A stretch of DNA of 64,000 nucleotides. It comes from JBDXHU01 sp039989475. GTDB lineage: Bacteria > Pseudomonadota > Gammaproteobacteria > Pseudomonadales > Halieaceae. Position numbers and translations under genes: made by a program. How positions within the stretch are numbered: position 1 is the stretch's first letter; every line of letters begins with the position of its first letter. The stretch lies in contig JBDXHU010000010.1 in assembly GCA_039989475.1 (NCBI GenBank), positions 186,001 through 250,000 of the forward strand. The letters run 5' to 3'. The notes under the pieces are model-generated. The model searched no databases. It was given only the letters and a program-made list of their open reading frames with translations, and had not been told where the DNA came from. Below, piece after piece: positions 16,092 through 25,891 of this stretch.

Positions 16092-18188
16092 ATGAGAATC
16101 ATCGCGGTTCTTTGCCTGTTAAGTAGCCCCCTGAGCTGGGCTGAATTGCCACACTTTGCCGCCGAAGATGTATTCCGGCTCAACTACGCCAGCGATCCGC
16201 GGGTGAGTCCCAACGGCAACTTTGTGGTTTATACCCACAATTTCATGGATATCATGGAGGATCGGCGCCGCTCCAACCTGTGGCGTATCGATATCTCCGG
16301 AGACAATGCACGGCCCCTGACCACCGGTGCTGTCAATGATCGCGGTGCACAGATTTCCCCCGACAGCGCCCGGATTGCTTACCTGTCCAGAGACGACAAG
16401 GGCAGCCAGATATTCGTGCGCTGGCTGGAAGGCGGCGAGACCCTGCAGGTGACGCGCCTGGCCCAGAGCCCCGGCAACCTGGCCTGGTCGCCGGACGGCG
16501 AGTGGTTGGCCTTCACCATGCTGGTGCCAAAAAAGCCCGACACCATGGGCAAGCTGCCTGCTGCGCCCAAGGGCGCTGAGTGGGCCAAGCCGCCTACCGT
16601 GGTGACACGCTCCAGGTTCCGCTTTGACGGCGCGGGGATGCTACCCGAGGGCTTCAGCCATGTATTCGTAGTGTCCGCCAGTGGCGGCGCCCCACGCCAG
16701 CTCACCAGTGGTGACTTCAACCACGGCGGTTCAATCGACTGGGCCGCCGATAGCAAGAGCCTGTTCATCACCGGCAACCGCCATGAAAACTGGGAGCTGG
16801 ATCCAAACAATACCGAGATTTACCGGGTTGGGATCGAAGGTGGACATATTGCAGCGGTAACCGATCGCCAGGGCCCCGACAATGGCGTCACCGTCTCCAG
16901 TGATGGCAAGCGTCTGGCCTGGGTGGGCTACGATGATCAACGCTTGAGTTACCAGCACAACCACCTCTACGTGATGAACATTGCAGACAGCGAACCGCGC
17001 CAGCTGCTGCCTGAGCTCGATCAGAGTGTGCAGAACCCGCAGTGGTCCAGCGACAATCGCGGTATCTATTTCCAGTTCGACGAACGCGGCCTGACGCGCC
17101 TGGCTTATGTCAGCCTGCGCGGCAAACTCCAGGAAATAAGCAGTGAACTGGGTGGGCTTTCGCTGAGCCGTCCCTATACCGGGGCGGCGTTTTCCGTCGG
17201 CGGTAAAAACACGGTTGCAGCGACGGTAGGCAGCTCGACCTCACCGGCAGATATTGCGGTGGGCCGCTCCAGGAAAGCGCCGGAGCGGGTTACCAATTTG
17301 AACGAAAACCTGTTGGCTCATCGCGAGTTGGCTAACGTGGAGGAGCTGTGGCTCAACTCCAGCTACGACAACAACGACATCCAGGCCTGGGTGGCCTATC
17401 CACCAGGTTTTGACCCGGCTAAAAAATATCCCTTGCTGTTGGAGATTCATGGCGGGCCGGCCACAGCTTATGGTCCGCACTTTGCCGCCGAGATTCAGCT
17501 CTTTGCTGCCGCCGGTTACGTGGTGGTCTACGCCAACCCCCGCGGCAGTACCAGCTACGGCGCGGAGTTTGCCCAGCTGATTCACCACAACTATCCCAGC
17601 GAAGATTACGATGACCTGATCTCAACCGTCGATGCGGTGATTAATAAGGGCTTCATCGACGAGGACCAGTTATATGTGACCGGGGGCAGTGGCGGTGGCG
17701 TGTTGACTGCGTGGATTGTTGGCAAGACCGATCGCTTTCGCGCAGCGGTGGTGGCCAAGCCGGTCATCAACTGGATTAGCTTCGCCCTGGCAGCTGATCT
17801 TCCGGCCCTGTTCGCCCAATACTGGTTCCCCGTCATGCCCTGGGAAGACCCAATGCATTACTGGAAGCGTTCCCCCCTGTCCCTGGTCGGCAACGTCACC
17901 ACGCCAACCATGCTACTGACCGGCGAAGAGGATTGGCGTACACCCATGTGGGAGTCGGAGCAGTTCTACCAGGCCCTTAAGCTGCGCCAGGTGGATACGG
18001 CCCTGGTGCGGGTGCCCGGTTCCTCCCACAGTATCGCCCGGCGCCCCAGCCAGTTGATCGCCAAGGTGGCGGCAATCCTGGAGTGGTTTGAACGGCACTC
18101 GGGTAAAGCCAAAGACGAGGTAGAAAACCAGCCCGAGACGGCTGCAGACGCGCTGGAAAATCAGCCGGTGAACACCGAAACCAGCTGA
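16092..18188 (+). CDS. S9 family (acylaminoacyl-type) secreted peptidase
   Basis: A 698-residue protein with a signal peptide (MRIIAVLCLLSSPLSWA) and an N-terminal beta-propeller of WD40-like PD repeats (recurring DPRVSPNGNFVVY, WSPDGEWLAF and similar). A C-terminal prolyl-oligopeptidase-type hydrolase domain follows from about residue 430. The triad is visible: nucleophile Ser in TGGSGGGVLTA, Asp in GEEDWRTP and His in GSSHSIARR. It probably degrades peptides in the periplasm. The frame opens at 16023 but the ATG at 16092 has GGAG upstream and starts the signal. Its last 28 bases overlap the convergent feoB gene. Confidence 0.92.
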   Translation: MRIIAVLCLLSSPLSWAELPHFAAEDVFRLNYASDPRVSPNGNFVVYTHNFMDIMEDRRRSNLWRIDISGDNARPLTTGAVNDRGAQISPDSARIAYLSRDDKGSQIFVRWLEGGETLQVTRLAQSPGNLAWSPDGEWLAFTMLVPKKPDTMGKLPAAPKGAEWAKPPTVVTRSRFRFDGAGMLPEGFSHVFVVSASGGAPRQLTSGDFNHGGSIDWAADSKSLFITGNRHENWELDPNNTEIYRVGIEGGHIAAVTDRQGPDNGVTVSSDGKRLAWVGYDDQRLSYQHNHLYVMNIADSEPRQLLPELDQSVQNPQWSSDNRGIYFQFDERGLTRLAYVSLRGKLQEISSELGGLSLSRPYTGAAFSVGGKNTVAATVGSSTSPADIAVGRSRKAPERVTNLNENLLAHRELANVEELWLNSSYDNNDIQAWVAYPPGFDPAKKYPLLLEIHGGPATAYGPHFAAEIQLFAAAGYVVVYANPRGSTSYGAEFAQLIHHNYPSEDYDDLISTVDAVINKGFIDEDQLYVTGGSGGGVLTAWIVGKTDRFRAAVVAKPVINWISFALAADLPALFAQYWFPVMPWEDPMHYWKRSPLSLVGNVTTPTMLLTGEEDWRTPMWESEQFYQALKLRQVDTALVRVPGSSHSIARRPSQLIAKVAAILEWFERHSGKAKDEVENQPETAADALENQPVNTETS

Positions 18189-19999
18189 TAAGTCAGCACA
18201 GCGCCGCCGTAGGCCATGGCGCCATAGGCGGCGAACATCTTGATCGCCAGCTTGTGGGAGCCACTCTCCTTGCCCAGGATGGCCAGCGTTGACACGCACA
18301 TCAGGGCAATCGCAAAGAACACCAGTAGCGCAACGCCCGACGCCGCCTCCAGGCCACTGGCCTGGATCTGGTCGACTAGCGGCACCATGTTTTCGTCGGC
18401 GCCTTCAATACCAAACATGGCCCCAAGGGTGCCGACGAAGACTTCGCGGGCCAGGAATGAGGTCATGATGGCGACGCCATAGCGCCAGTCCAGACCCAGT
18501 GGCGCGAATACGGGTTCAATGAAGTGACCGAAACTGCCCAGCCAGGAAGCGCCCAGGTCGGCACCGTGGTTGGGAAAGTAACCCAGCACCCAGATGATGA
18601 TCGTCACGCTGAGGATAATGGTGCCCGCCTTGGTGACAAAGTGCTTGCAGCGATTCCAGGCGTTGCGGATCAGGGGCTGCCAGGCCGGAACCCGGTAGGG
18701 TGGCATCTCCAGTACAAAGGGCAGGTCGGTGTAGTGATCTTCTCGAGAACGCGACACCAGTCCAGTGACCAGCAGGCCCACCAGCATGCCGAAGAAATAG
18801 GTCAGGAACATGGCCAGTCCCTGCCAGCCGACCAGTCCACCCAGCGCGGTGGTATTGGGGATAAAGGCGGCGATCAGCAGGGTGTAGACCGGCAGGCGCG
18901 CCGAACAGGGCATGAGTGGAATTGCCATATAGGTCAGCAAGCGCTTCTTCGGTGAGTCAATTGAGCGTGCGGCGTAGATGCCGGGGATTGCGCAGGCGAC
19001 CCCTGACAACATGGGTATGAAACTCTTGCCGGTGAGGCCGAACAGCCGCAGCGGTTTGTGGCAGATCAGGGCCGCCCGGGCCATGTAACCTGAGTCCTCG
19101 AGAATGCCAATAATAAAGGTGAGCACAAATATCTGTGGCACGAACACCAGGAAAGCACCAATGCCGCTGAAGATCGCGTCGCTGGTGAAATCCTTTGCCG
19201 TCTGGTTGCCGATTAGCGGTACCACCAGGTCGGCCGTGGCGCCGAGCACCGCTTCCACCGCATCCATGGCCGGTGCGGCCCAGGTGAAAATGGACTGGAA
19301 CAGCAGAAACATGATGGCGAAGAAGGCGAAGCCGCCGGCGCCGGTGTGCAGGAAGAAGCTGTCCAGGCGGGTCTGGGTCTTGACCAGCAGGTCGCCCTTG
19401 GGGCCATACTTGCCCGCCACCTGGTGAGCGGTACCGCGCAGGATGGCGTCCGGGGTTGCGGCGATGCCGGCATCTATGCCCTTCTTGCCGTTGGCGAGAT
19501 TCTCTTTCACTTTCGCCAGCAGGGCGTCAACACCCTGGCCGGAGCGAGCCGAGATTGGCAGCAACGGCGCCTTGATCTCCCTGGCCAGCCCGGCGAGGTC
19601 GACCTCAATGCCATGCTTGTCCAGCACGTCCATCATGTTAGCCAGTACCAGCACCTGTTTGCCGTGGCGCTCGCACTCGCGGATGACCTGTAAGGTGAAG
19701 TACAGGCTTTTCTCGAGCCGGGTAATGTCGATCAGGCAAAATACCTGGGTGACCTCGGGATCATCCAGGGCTGACCTGAAGTAGTCAGCGGCGACCTGCT
19801 CCTCTCCCGAAATTGGCTGCAGCGAGTAGGTGCCGGGAAAATCAATGAGGGTCACTTCCGGCAGCGCGGCCAATTTGCCCGTGGCCACATCGACGGTGAT
19901 GCCGGGAAAGTTCGCAACTTTTTGCTGTAGTCCGGTGAGGCGGTTGAACAGCAGGCTCTTGCCCGAGTTAGGACTGCCAATGAGGATGATTTTGCTCAT
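18161..19999 (-). CDS. feoB: Ferrous iron transporter FeoB
   Basis: A 612-residue protein. The N-terminal GTPase domain has G1 GSPNSGKS (residues 8-15), the switch GITVD, G3 DFPGTYSL and G4 NMMD. The permease part begins near residue 220 and carries the Gate regions (PMLSGVACAIPGIYAAR and a second gate after SFLAREVFVGTLGAMFG). It moves Fe2+ across the inner membrane. The length is at the short end for FeoB. The start overlaps the feoA stop by four bases, and the gene ends 28 bases inside the convergent peptidase gene. Confidence 0.95.
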   Translation of the reverse strand: MSKIILIGSPNSGKSLLFNRLTGLQQKVANFPGITVDVATGKLAALPEVTLIDFPGTYSLQPISGEEQVAADYFRSALDDPEVTQVFCLIDITRLEKSLYFTLQVIRECERHGKQVLVLANMMDVLDKHGIEVDLAGLAREIKAPLLPISARSGQGVDALLAKVKENLANGKKGIDAGIAATPDAILRGTAHQVAGKYGPKGDLLVKTQTRLDSFFLHTGAGGFAFFAIMFLLFQSIFTWAAPAMDAVEAVLGATADLVVPLIGNQTAKDFTSDAIFSGIGAFLVFVPQIFVLTFIIGILEDSGYMARAALICHKPLRLFGLTGKSFIPMLSGVACAIPGIYAARSIDSPKKRLLTYMAIPLMPCSARLPVYTLLIAAFIPNTTALGGLVGWQGLAMFLTYFFGMLVGLLVTGLVSRSREDHYTDLPFVLEMPPYRVPAWQPLIRNAWNRCKHFVTKAGTIILSVTIIIWVLGYFPNHGADLGASWLGSFGHFIEPVFAPLGLDWRYGVAIMTSFLAREVFVGTLGAMFGIEGADENMVPLVDQIQASGLEAASGVALLVFFAIALMCVSTLAILGKESGSHKLAIKMFAAYGAMAYGGAVLTYQLVSVFTG

Positions 20000-20238
20000 G
20001 CGGAGACTAATTCAATGGCGATATGGGCAGCGACTTCATCGTCCAGGGAGAAGATGGTGTTGGCGACACGAAATACCTTGGGAGCCCCAAAGGCCGGAGC
20101 CTGCAGGCAAGTGACCAACTCGCCTGGGTGGAAGCCCAGCTCCATCAAACGAACGCGATAGTTATCTGCCAGGGCAGTATCGAAGCCAGTAATCTGACCC
20201 CTGTCGCCGGTCTGCAAAGACCAGAGGGAAGTACTCAT
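19996..20238 (-). CDS. feoA: FeoA, ferrous iron transport accessory protein
   Basis: An 80-residue SH3-like FeoA-domain protein (GDRGQITGF near the start, RVRLMELGFHPGELVTCL in the core). It partners FeoB, and the genes overlap as ATGA. The ATG at 20238 has AGG upstream; a TTG twelve bases earlier is in frame. No feoC is seen. A Fur-box candidate lies 53 bases upstream. Confidence 0.9.
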   Translation of the reverse strand: MSTSLWSLQTGDRGQITGFDTALADNYRVRLMELGFHPGELVTCLQAPAFGAPKVFRVANTIFSLDDEVAAHIAIELVSA

Positions 20239-20290
20239 AGACACCTGCAACTCAAGGGAGCGTTATTGTAGGGAGCTGCACCGCGGAAGT

Positions 20291-20310
20291 AAATAAGAAC
20301 CATTCGCGTT
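20291..20310 (-). promoter_or_regulatory. Fur box candidate upstream of feoAB
   Basis: Read on the minus strand the site is AACGCGAATGGTTCTTATTT, which matches the common Fur-box form AATGAGAATCATTCTTATTT at 16 of 20 positions. It lies 53 bases upstream of the feoA start, where Fe2+-Fur would repress feoAB under iron sufficiency. The site is visible; the repression is inferred from the known control of feo genes. Confidence 0.6.
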
Positions 20311-20429
20311 AATGATCTGGGCCAGGTTTTCTCGGAGCAGGGAAAGCTGGCCGCAGGGGTCATGGATTGAGGTGCTGCCAATGGCGTAGAGTTTTAATTC
20401 GCCCACTTTGAGCACCAGGAGGCAAAGCC

Positions 20430-21233
20430 ATGTCCTATGTCCTCGTCGACCAACCCCAGCCCGGGGTGACCCTGATTACCCTGAACCGGCCCGAGCGCAT
20501 GAATGCCATGGCCTTCGATGTCATGCTGCCATTCAAGGAGGCCCTGGAGGCGGCCAGTTTCGACAACGATTGCCGCGTCATCATTGTCACCGGTACCGGT
20601 CATGGTTTCTGTGCCGGCGCCGACCTGGAAGACCCGGGCTGGCTGGATATCTTTGACGGCCTCACTGTACCGGGCATTGGCCGCCGTGCCATGCAGGTTT
20701 ATGAAGACGTTATCCGCGCCATGCAAAGCGCCCATCAGCCAGTGCTGGGCGCCATCAACGGCGCCGCCATTGGCGGTGGTTTTTGCCTGGCCATGGCCAC
20801 AGATATTCGCATCGCCTCCGAGGCGGCCTACTTTCGGCCGGCCGGAATCAATAATGGTCTCACTGCCGGTGAGCTGGGTTTAAGCTATCTCTTGCCCCGG
20901 GCCATTGGCAGCTCCCGCGCCTTTGACATCATGCTGACCGGTCGCGATGTGGATGCCGAGGAGGCCCAGCGCATTGGTATGGTGTCGCGCACCGTGCACC
21001 AGGACCACTTGCTGCAGGAGTGTTACCAGGTTGCCGAGCGCATTATTGGTTTTAGCCAGATGGGGGTGGAGATCAGCAAACAGCAGCTCTGGGCCAGCCT
21101 CGATGCGGGTAGCCTGCAGAGCCATATGCACTATGAAGCTCAGGCCCAGCTGTTCATGCGCATGACCACGCAAAACTTCGAGGAGGCCATTCGCGCCCGC
21201 AAGGCGGAGCGCAAACCGGACTACAAGGACTAG
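20430..21233 (+). CDS. Enoyl-CoA hydratase/isomerase family protein
   Basis: A 267-residue crotonase-fold protein. FCAGADLEDPGW (about residue 60) and GAAIGGGFCLAMATDIRIAS (about 110-129) form the oxyanion hole and CoA site. The usual catalytic Glu region here reads FRPAGINNGLTAGELGLSYL. It acts on an acyl-CoA, but the chain is not evident. It stands alone and its end overlaps the convergent TauD-family gene by four bases. Confidence 0.82.
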   Translation: MSYVLVDQPQPGVTLITLNRPERMNAMAFDVMLPFKEALEAASFDNDCRVIIVTGTGHGFCAGADLEDPGWLDIFDGLTVPGIGRRAMQVYEDVIRAMQSAHQPVLGAINGAAIGGGFCLAMATDIRIASEAAYFRPAGINNGLTAGELGLSYLLPRAIGSSRAFDIMLTGRDVDAEEAQRIGMVSRTVHQDHLLQECYQVAERIIGFSQMGVEISKQQLWASLDAGSLQSHMHYEAQAQLFMRMTTQNFEEAIRARKAERKPDYKD

Positions 21234-22090
21234 CTTTCCAGGGGGTCTGCCGCCACCGGTACTTCGCCCTTGACCGTGGTGCGATGCATCACTCGCAGGT
21301 GGCCATCGTAACCACCCTCGGCGAAATGGTTGACTGCCCGGTTATCCCACATCAGCAGGGTGTCTTTTGCCCACTTGTGCCTATAGATGTAGTGCGGCTG
21401 GGTCAGGTGCTCGTGCAGGGTGTTAAGGATCTCCGAGGCCTCGTCAAACTCCATATCCTCTATACCAATGGTATAGACCTGGCTGGCGTAAATACTGCGG
21501 CGGCCGCTGATGGGGTGGACGCGTACCAGGGGGTGGCTGCGCATCTCTTCCGCTTCCGCAGACAGGCGAAATTTCATTGAACGCTGCTCGGCGTCCTGGG
21601 CGTAAACGCCCTGAAGGCTGTAGGGCAGGATGGCGCTGTGCACCCCCTTTAGCTGCAGCAGCATTTCCTGCACATCCTCAGGCAAATCATCCCAGGCTGC
21701 CTGGCAGTCACAAAACAGGGTGTCGCCGCCTGACGGGGGAATCACGTCACCGTGCAGGATGGTGTAACTGGGCGGCGTATCCTGGAAGCTCCAGTCAGAA
21801 TGCCAGCCGGCGCCGAAATTACTCACGGTTTCATCTGGCTCGCGGCGCAGCTCCAACACATTGGGATGACCGGGCATCGGTTCGATAAAGGGGTCGGCAC
21901 CAAACTCCCCCACCTGCCGGGTGAAGTCTTCAAGTTGCTCCAGTGTCAGCGGCTGGTCGGGAAAGCTGAGCACCTTGTGCTCGGCTATAGCGGCCTTCAG
22001 GCTGGATAGTGCCGCCCCGTCCAGCGGAGCGGCGAGATCTATTTCGGTGACAACAGCACCCAGTTGTGACTCAGTTGGCGTTACCTTCAT
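21230..22090 (-). CDS. TauD/TfdA-family 2-oxoglutarate-dependent dioxygenase
   Basis: A 286-residue enzyme starting MKVTPTESQLGAVVTEIDL. The Fe(II) facial triad is readable as HxD in GWHSDWSF (about residue 98) and the distal His in NRAVNHFAEGGYDG, with Arg in HLRVMHRTT for 2-oxoglutarate. It resembles taurine/alpha-ketoglutarate dioxygenases, but TauD subfamilies vary in substrate so a sulfonate is only a possibility. Its start lies 20 bases inside the DUF4340 gene with AGGA just upstream, so it is the last gene of the ABC operon. The frame to 22225 is not needed. Confidence 0.85.
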   Translation of the reverse strand: MKVTPTESQLGAVVTEIDLAAPLDGAALSSLKAAIAEHKVLSFPDQPLTLEQLEDFTRQVGEFGADPFIEPMPGHPNVLELRREPDETVSNFGAGWHSDWSFQDTPPSYTILHGDVIPPSGGDTLFCDCQAAWDDLPEDVQEMLLQLKGVHSAILPYSLQGVYAQDAEQRSMKFRLSAEAEEMRSHPLVRVHPISGRRSIYASQVYTIGIEDMEFDEASEILNTLHEHLTQPHYIYRHKWAKDTLLMWDNRAVNHFAEGGYDGHLRVMHRTTVKGEVPVAADPLES

Positions 22091-23015
22091 CGACAGAATC
22101 CTCGGCAGCGTTTTCATTGTTTTCGCTGCTTGCAGGATACAGGGATTCTGCATTGACGTCGTTAAGCCGGTCATAGTCCAGCGCGCTGATGCTGAAGTAG
22201 ACCGGGATATCGGCGCGCTGCACATAGTAGGCGTCTTTTATCTCGTACAGGCGGTAAGCACGCTCACCGGTAGCTGTCATCAGGGTCAGTGTGGCAGGTG
22301 CGTCCACGGAATCGAGCATGGCCGCGGTTGCGATATCGACAGCGCCATTCACGCGCAAGCTGGTGAGTCCGTTCAAGAGCTTGTCGACCTCCGCCTGCGC
22401 AGGGCTGTTGCCATCGGCATTTACCCAGCTGCCAGCGCTCAGTTCCAGGCTGTAATCCAGTCCCTGTATGGCGGTGATATCGTTCACGCGCAACAGGTTC
22501 TTGTCCAACCACTCGGTGGCTTCAGCAGGCAGGTCAAAGCTGTTGAACTCAACGGCATAGACTGGCTCGGTATCGTCGATACGTACATGCACCTTGCGAA
22601 ACCCGGGTGAGGTGCCGATAAACAGCTTGCCAGCCTCCGCTTCGTCCTGGAAGTATTGCACCTGGCGTTGGTACTTCTCCGGGCTGACCTCGAATCGCAC
22701 AGCAGCGGCCCCACTATTGGCTACCGGCCAGCCGCGGCTCAATTGCGGTAGTTGCTGTAATACCCGCGGCAGGCGTGTGCTGTCCACGGGTAGCGAGTGA
22801 TATTCCGGTAGCACCCAGCCGTCGCCCTCTCTTTGCAGGATCACCGTATTGTCGCTGTCGCTGATGGCGATGCGCTCCACACTGGCGCCGTCCACATTGA
22901 GCAAGGCGGCACGGGCGTCGTTTTCGCCCTGCTGTTCACGGGGCCAGAATACCGTGGCTGCCAGCAGTAGTTGTGCAGCCAGTAGTAGTGTCAGGATGTG
23001 GCTAATACGATTCAT
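22071..23015 (-). CDS. DUF4340 membrane-anchored periplasmic protein
   Basis: A 314-residue protein with a single N-terminal membrane anchor (residues about 7-25) and a beta-rich periplasmic DUF4340 region (ERIAISDSDNTVILQRE, WVLPEYHSLPVDSTRL, DKNLLRVND). The acidic Asn/Glu-rich tail is probably disordered. DUF4340 proteins regularly accompany GldA/GldF/GldG-like ABC systems, as here: its ATG overlaps the Gld fusion gene stop. Precise role unknown. Confidence 0.82.
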   Translation of the reverse strand: MNRISHILTLLLAAQLLLAATVFWPREQQGENDARAALLNVDGASVERIAISDSDNTVILQREGDGWVLPEYHSLPVDSTRLPRVLQQLPQLSRGWPVANSGAAAVRFEVSPEKYQRQVQYFQDEAEAGKLFIGTSPGFRKVHVRIDDTEPVYAVEFNSFDLPAEATEWLDKNLLRVNDITAIQGLDYSLELSAGSWVNADGNSPAQAEVDKLLNGLTSLRVNGAVDIATAAMLDSVDAPATLTLMTATGERAYRLYEIKDAYYVQRADIPVYFSISALDYDRLNDVNAESLYPASSENNENAAEDSVDEGNAN

Positions 23016-25891
23016 TCTGCACCTCCCAGTTGTGCCAGGTACTGGCGCTCACGTTGGCGCCTGGCGCTGCGCTGCCACAGGGCAATCATTGTCAGGGCCA
23101 GCAGTGCCAGTCCGTAATTCAGGTACTCCCAGAACAGTTGTGTATCTTTTTCCATTGGCGGCAGACTGCGGTTGAAGTGGGCATTCGAGCGAATGCCGAG
23201 CAAACCACTGTCCTCCAGCGTCCAGTCCAGGGTGTTGGCGATTAACTCCAGTGGCCCCAGGTACTGGGCGCCGCTCATCGAGCTCATGGTGCCGAGAATC
23301 TGGTCGGTCAGGAAGTCGTTGGAGGCAAACACGATCAGGCGCGCTGATTCCGGTGAGCGCGCGATGACACTGCCTATACCCAGCTCTTCGCTGGCCGGCG
23401 TCGCTGTTTCTGTTTCCGGTTCACGGCCGGCGCTGAGCAGGGGTGAGGCTTTGTCAGCAAACCAGGAATCGAAGCGGCCGCTCACCAGCACCCCTAGTGT
23501 TTCGCTGCCCTGGGTCGCGGCTGCCTGCCAGCCGCTGAGGCCGTCCTCGCTGACCCGCGGCAGGATGTCCATGTCCGCCGAGGTCCAGGCCAGGTCTGAA
23601 CTCTGGATAAGCGGGGTGACCTCGCGTTCGGCATTTTTGTCGCTGGCGACGTCAATGGGGGATGCCCAGGCCAGGCTGACCTGCGGGATGCCACGGGTGA
23701 TGGGATGCTCGGCGTTGAGGCCGGGCGCGCGCGCATCGACAAAGTAGGGGTAGTCGACCATGCGCACTTCCTGGAAGCGAAAACCACCCACTTCCCGGGT
23801 GACCGGAATCGGGAACGCCGAGTTCTGTGGATCAAGTACCAGTTCCTCGCCCAATGTGATGCCGTGATGCGTCAGCCAGTCTTGCAGGCCACTGACCCGG
23901 TTGATCATGGCCAGGTTGCCGCCGGCCAATTGGGAAATATAGGGTGAAGTCACCAGCACCACGCTGCCGCCGCGCATCAGGAACTGATCGATTGCGAATA
24001 ACTCTTTCTCGCCCAGGTTCTCCGGTGCCACCACCAGCAGCACATCGGCCTCGGCGATGACGGAACCGTCGCTCAGGTCCTCCATGCGAATAGTATGGTT
24101 CTCGGTGACCGCCTGCTCCAGGTTGCGGAACTGGGGGCCGGTCATGCCCATCTGCGCCATTTGCATGTTCATCTGTGGCGCGACCATGGCCACCACCTTG
24201 GTGAAGCCCTGGGCGAAGCGCTTGAGACTGGAGTCCAGTGCCAGGCGGAAGTTCTCCGCATCGAAGTCGGTGGGGATTTGCACAACCTGGCGCGCATCGG
24301 CCAGAGTCAGGTAGAAGTAGAATTCCTGGCTATCAAGCAGGCTGGCCACCATGGGCCGGAAGCCCCATTCATCTTCGATCTGGCGGGCCAGGCTGCCGTC
24401 ACCGGCCTCCGGCTCCAGGAAGCGTACGCTAAAGCGTCCACCGGACTCGGCTTCCAGCACAGACAGCTCTTCTCTAATTGCCTGTTTGTAGTTGCGTAAC
24501 TGTTCCGGCAGTAACTCATCGGCAGACACATAGCCGATGAGTTCGATCTCTCCCGCAATGCTGTCAAACAACTGGCCACCCGCCTGGTAGCTGTACAGCA
24601 CCTGCTTGATGGCGCGGGTCAGGTCAAACTCCGGGTTGCGTAATTGCACATCCAGTTTGCTGGTGGTCCCCGCCTTGATCTCGATCAGGTCGCCAAAACC
24701 AAGCACCTCGTGACTGTCGCCGTATTGCACCAATACGTTGAAGTAGGAGTTAACCAGTGCTGCCTGGTAGCGGTCTGCGACCTGGAACGGTACCGCGCGG
24801 ATTCCATATTTCTGGTTGGCCTCTTCTTCCAGGGCCGGGTCGTCCGCAGGGTCCAGCACTTCAACGCGCACCTTGCCCTTGCCGGCTACCTCGTACTCCT
24901 GCAGCAGGTCGCGCAACTGTGGCACCAGCGGTGCCAGCAGCGGGTGGGTCTTGGCGCTGAAATAACCGCGGATCAACAGGGGTTCCTGCAGCTGCTGCAG
25001 GTATTTATGAGTGGCCTCAGAGATCGAGAACAGTTTGCCCTGGGTAACATCCAGGCGCAGGCTGCTGACCTGGCTCAGCCACAGGTTGGCGAGCAAGGCA
25101 TTGATAATGACCAGCGCTGTGACCTTGCGCCAGCGACGGTGCTGGCTGGCCGAACCGCTCGCTGCCCAGCGCTCTTTTTCGAGGGTGTAGACATTGAGGC
25201 TGAGGAAAATGACGACCAGGCTCAGGTAATAGGCGAAGTCGCGAAAGTCGATGACGCCGCGGGTAATTGCGTCGAAGCGCGCACCGCTGCCGAGATTGCG
25301 CATCAGCTCGGCGGGCAGGTTGCCAAAGAAGCTGGTCATGATCTCGGCGCCCAGGAGGTAGAGCAGGCTGCACAGGGCGACCGAGCCAATCAGGCTGACG
25401 ATGGGATTATCGCTACGCGATGAAACAAACAACCCGATGCTGATATAGGCCGCACCCAGCATCAGTGTGGCCAGGTAGCCAGCCAGAACCGGGCCCCAAT
25501 CCAGCTGACCTAGAATGGCCACGGTAATCGGCAGTGGCAGGGTAATCAGCATGGCCATTAACAACAGGCCGAGACAGGCCAGGAATTTTCCCAGCACAAA
25601 ATGCCACAGCGGTAGTGGCTGGGTCAGCACATATTCCAGGGTCCCGGTACGGCGTTCCTCGCTCCACATGCGCATGGTCAGGGCCGAGCCCAGGAAAATC
25701 AGCAACACCGGCATCCATTCGAACAACGGGCGAACGTCAGCAATGTTGCGGGCAAAGAAGGCTTCGCCCCAGAAAAACACGAACAGGCATACGGCGGCGA
25801 AGCTGCCGAGGAACAGCCAGGCCACGGGCGAGGCGAAGAACAGGGTCGATTCCTTGCGCGCGATGCGCCGGATAGAGGCATTAAGCAACAT
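23012..25891 (-). CDS. Fused GldF-GldG-like ABC transporter permease/auxiliary protein
   Basis: A 959-residue fusion. Residues about 1-240 form an ABC-2 permease with six membrane helices (MRMWSEERRTGTLEYVLTQP is a family hallmark). After another helix near residue 260, residues about 280-900 are the GldG-like periplasmic region (RLDVTQGKLFSISEAT at its start, LLVVAPENLGEKELFAIDQFL later). A final helix lies near residue 925. GldF and GldG are separate proteins in Bacteroidota gliding systems. Here they form one chain that works with the ATPase upstream. The transported molecule is unknown; no gliding genes are nearby. Confidence 0.88.
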   Translation of the reverse strand: MLLNASIRRIARKESTLFFASPVAWLFLGSFAAVCLFVFFWGEAFFARNIADVRPLFEWMPVLLIFLGSALTMRMWSEERRTGTLEYVLTQPLPLWHFVLGKFLACLGLLLMAMLITLPLPITVAILGQLDWGPVLAGYLATLMLGAAYISIGLFVSSRSDNPIVSLIGSVALCSLLYLLGAEIMTSFFGNLPAELMRNLGSGARFDAITRGVIDFRDFAYYLSLVVIFLSLNVYTLEKERWAASGSASQHRRWRKVTALVIINALLANLWLSQVSSLRLDVTQGKLFSISEATHKYLQQLQEPLLIRGYFSAKTHPLLAPLVPQLRDLLQEYEVAGKGKVRVEVLDPADDPALEEEANQKYGIRAVPFQVADRYQAALVNSYFNVLVQYGDSHEVLGFGDLIEIKAGTTSKLDVQLRNPEFDLTRAIKQVLYSYQAGGQLFDSIAGEIELIGYVSADELLPEQLRNYKQAIREELSVLEAESGGRFSVRFLEPEAGDGSLARQIEDEWGFRPMVASLLDSQEFYFYLTLADARQVVQIPTDFDAENFRLALDSSLKRFAQGFTKVVAMVAPQMNMQMAQMGMTGPQFRNLEQAVTENHTIRMEDLSDGSVIAEADVLLVVAPENLGEKELFAIDQFLMRGGSVVLVTSPYISQLAGGNLAMINRVSGLQDWLTHHGITLGEELVLDPQNSAFPIPVTREVGGFRFQEVRMVDYPYFVDARAPGLNAEHPITRGIPQVSLAWASPIDVASDKNAEREVTPLIQSSDLAWTSADMDILPRVSEDGLSGWQAAATQGSETLGVLVSGRFDSWFADKASPLLSAGREPETETATPASEELGIGSVIARSPESARLIVFASNDFLTDQILGTMSSMSGAQYLGPLELIANTLDWTLEDSGLLGIRSNAHFNRSLPPMEKDTQLFWEYLNYGLALLALTMIALWQRSARRQRERQYLAQLGGAE

